Of a DNA stretch of 6,984 nucleotides, positions 6,501-6,984 are shown in pieces. The notes under the pieces were generated by a model. It searched no databases and was not told the origin of the DNA. It saw nothing but the letters and a program-made list of their open reading frames with translations. Within the stretch, counting starts at the first letter, position 1, and every line of letters starts with the position of its first letter. The translations under genes were made by a program, and so were the position numbers. The stretch covers positions 1 to 6,984 of the forward strand of contig JAHYYD010000109.1 in assembly GCA_019425105.1 (NCBI GenBank), in the 5' to 3' direction. The DNA comes from Actinomycetota bacterium (GTDB lineage Bacteria; Actinomycetota; Actinomycetes; Actinomycetales; Actinomycetaceae).

Positions 6501-6984
6501 CCTTCGTGCAGCGTCACGCGATCCTACACGACGCGAACGATGGCCGGGAGTTCACCCCGCTGCGCTTCCTCACCGAGAATCAGGCGCGCTTCGACGTGTG
6601 GAACTCCCCGCTGAGCGAGTACGGCGTGCTGGCCTTCGACTACGGCTACTCGCTGGAGAGCCCCGAGACCCTGACGATCTGGGAGGCGCAGTTCGGCGAC
6701 TTCGCGAACGGCGCGCAGACCGTCATCGACGAGTTCGTGTGCTCGGCCGAGCAGAAGTGGGGCCAGCGTTCCTCGCTCGTCATGCTCCTGCCCCACGGCT
6801 ACGAGGGACAGGGACCCGACCACTCGAGTGCGCGCATCGAGCGCTACCTGCAGCTGGCCGCCCAGGACAACATGTGGATCGTTCAGCCCTCCACGCCCGC
6901 GAACCACTTCCACATGCTGCGCACGCAGGCCTACAAGCGCCCGCGCAAGCCGCTCATCGCGTTCACGCCCAAGCAGCTGCTGCG
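3590..6984 (+). CDS. kgd: Multifunctional 2-oxoglutarate decarboxylase/dehydrogenase E1 with fused E2-type succinyltransferase domain, 3' end cut by window edge
   Basis: Actinobacterial KGD/OdhA: thiamine-diphosphate-dependent decarboxylation of 2-oxoglutarate and transfer of the succinyl group in the TCA cycle; in relatives it works with a lipoylated E2 and Lpd and is inhibited by the FHA protein OdhI/GarA. 1131 codons are present; family lengths near 1220-1260 suggest roughly 90-130 residues are missing. In order: E1 N-terminal helix (WYIAKMRDLYERDPQLLDPSW, from about residue 11); Pro/Ala linker (about 38-135) with no lipoyl domain; E2-like acyltransferase (about 138-375) with IPTATS (162-167), GGKVSFTHLIGYA and the catalytic DHR at 353-355 (His354); E1 part from AYRSRGHL (420-427), with HRGRLNVL (580-587), SGDVKYHLG, HGDAAFIGQG (677-686) and VNNQIGFTT (710-718) for thiamine diphosphate/Mg, and RGHNEGDDPSM around 779-789; C-terminal transketolase-like part with GEDVGRATFVQRHA from 964 and LPHGYEGQGPDHSSARIERY. 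GTG at 3590 has GGAGG 5 nt upstream and leaves 10 residues before the first conserved Trp, as in homologues; in-frame ATG at 3536 would add 18 residues. Divergent from the CNNM genes, with no apparent shared function. Confidence 0.97.
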   Translation, partial: MPTPTASQPDPQWYIAKMRDLYERDPQLLDPSWRAYFSTESAPPQLRAKRPAIPEGTPTLESASAPTDHAIPASVTPPTLDIEDDAPEASRQPDAHVVSVTRSDLPPAPPAAVAEATSPYTRQQHGRAAFTLFQGAPSQDELHILKSAARATAKHMEASLSIPTATSQRQIPAKLLIENRALINAHLARTIGGKVSFTHLIGYALVEALCEMPDLNVRYTIEGGKPAVEQLAHIGFGLAIDVADAQGNHSLKVPVIHDADTLTFAEFVDAYQDLVARARTATLTTADFQGASVTLTNPGTLGTTTSVPRLMVGQGLIIGVGATDYPAEYRGVSPKRLAALGIGKTMFFSSTYDHRIIQGAASGRLLALVDAKLSGRDGFYERVFTSMHVPARPYAWEADYDYDPNHEKGKPARIAELIHAYRSRGHLAADTDPLAYRVRRHPDLDISSYGLSVWDLDRPFPTGGFGGSDQMLLRDILTRLHDTYTRTVGIEYMHIQDPEQRAWVQKRIERPYEALSPDAQRHILGTLIRAEAFEEFLQTKFMGQKRFSLEGGESLIPLLDHILADSARTGIHEVAIGMAHRGRLNVLANIAGKSYAQIFDEFEGNYMPNSVQGSGDVKYHLGTWGVYSLDDGLATKVYMGANPSHLEAADGVLEGIVRAKQEHLGDPDLPIIPILIHGDAAFIGQGVVQETLNLSQLEGYKTGGTIHIIVNNQIGFTTGPTQGRSTGYATDLAKGLQVPILHVNADDPEAVIRCAHLAFEYRNAFHKDVIIDMVCYRRRGHNEGDDPSMTQPVMYSLIDRIPSTRAVYIRGLVGRGQLTEDEARQSITQYEAELGRILDETRAGGASSVSEINPGSRTHDPALTVGVGEAGESPDEEWTMPESQMPGIGMMIGWTSAAPAEQLRRIGRAHTRFPEGFEPHPKLRQLCERRLEMALGNKPIDWGFAELLAFGTLLMEGTGVRLSGEDVGRATFVQRHAILHDANDGREFTPLRFLTENQARFDVWNSPLSEYGVLAFDYGYSLESPETLTIWEAQFGDFANGAQTVIDEFVCSAEQKWGQRSSLVMLLPHGYEGQGPDHSSARIERYLQLAAQDNMWIVQPSTPANHFHMLRTQAYKRPRKPLIAFTPKQLL

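Noticed and set aside
5519..6517. 332-codon minus-strand open frame, and the 129-codon one at 6524-6913
   Set aside because: Both are antisense shadows of the E1 part of kgd with no family resemblance or plausible ribosome site.

Overview
The window is very GC-rich, its coding regions use strongly G/C-biased third positions, and the start codons include GTG. Together with a fused acyltransferase–E1 2-oxoglutarate dehydrogenase, this points to a high-GC actinobacterium (Actinomycetota). Actinomycetaceae (Actinomyces/Schaalia type) is my best guess, but it rests on gene content and overall feel, not on a search.

There are four protein genes in two divergent groups. On the minus strand, reading right to left, come two tandem CNNM/CorC (HlyC/CorC 'hemolysin-like') membrane proteins with CBS domains. 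The first is 443 aa (3269 to 1938) and the second 344 aa (1941 to 907); their stop and start codons overlap as GTGA. After a 68-bp gap follows an M23-type (LytM) cell-wall metallopeptidase whose catalytic domain is cut by the left edge (838 to 1). On the plus strand, kgd (odhA/sucA-like) begins at about 3590 and runs off the right edge with 1131 codons present.

A 320-bp divergent intergenic region (3270-3589) separates the groups and must hold both promoters. I see a good -10 element (TAGAAT) just before kgd and a weaker candidate facing the CNNM genes. No RNA gene, mobile element, CRISPR array, or convincing terminator is visible.

The two CNNM proteins probably act together in the membrane on divalent cation (Mg2+) homeostasis. 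The peptidase is an envelope enzyme that may be partly co-transcribed with them. Kgd is a central-metabolism enzyme (TCA cycle, glutamate node) with no evident functional link to the minus-strand genes. This looks like an ordinary chromosomal housekeeping region. The points worth a second look are the two competing kgd starts, the divergence between the CNNM paralogues, and an 18-bp in-frame repeat in the peptidase gene. I did not find a new biological system.
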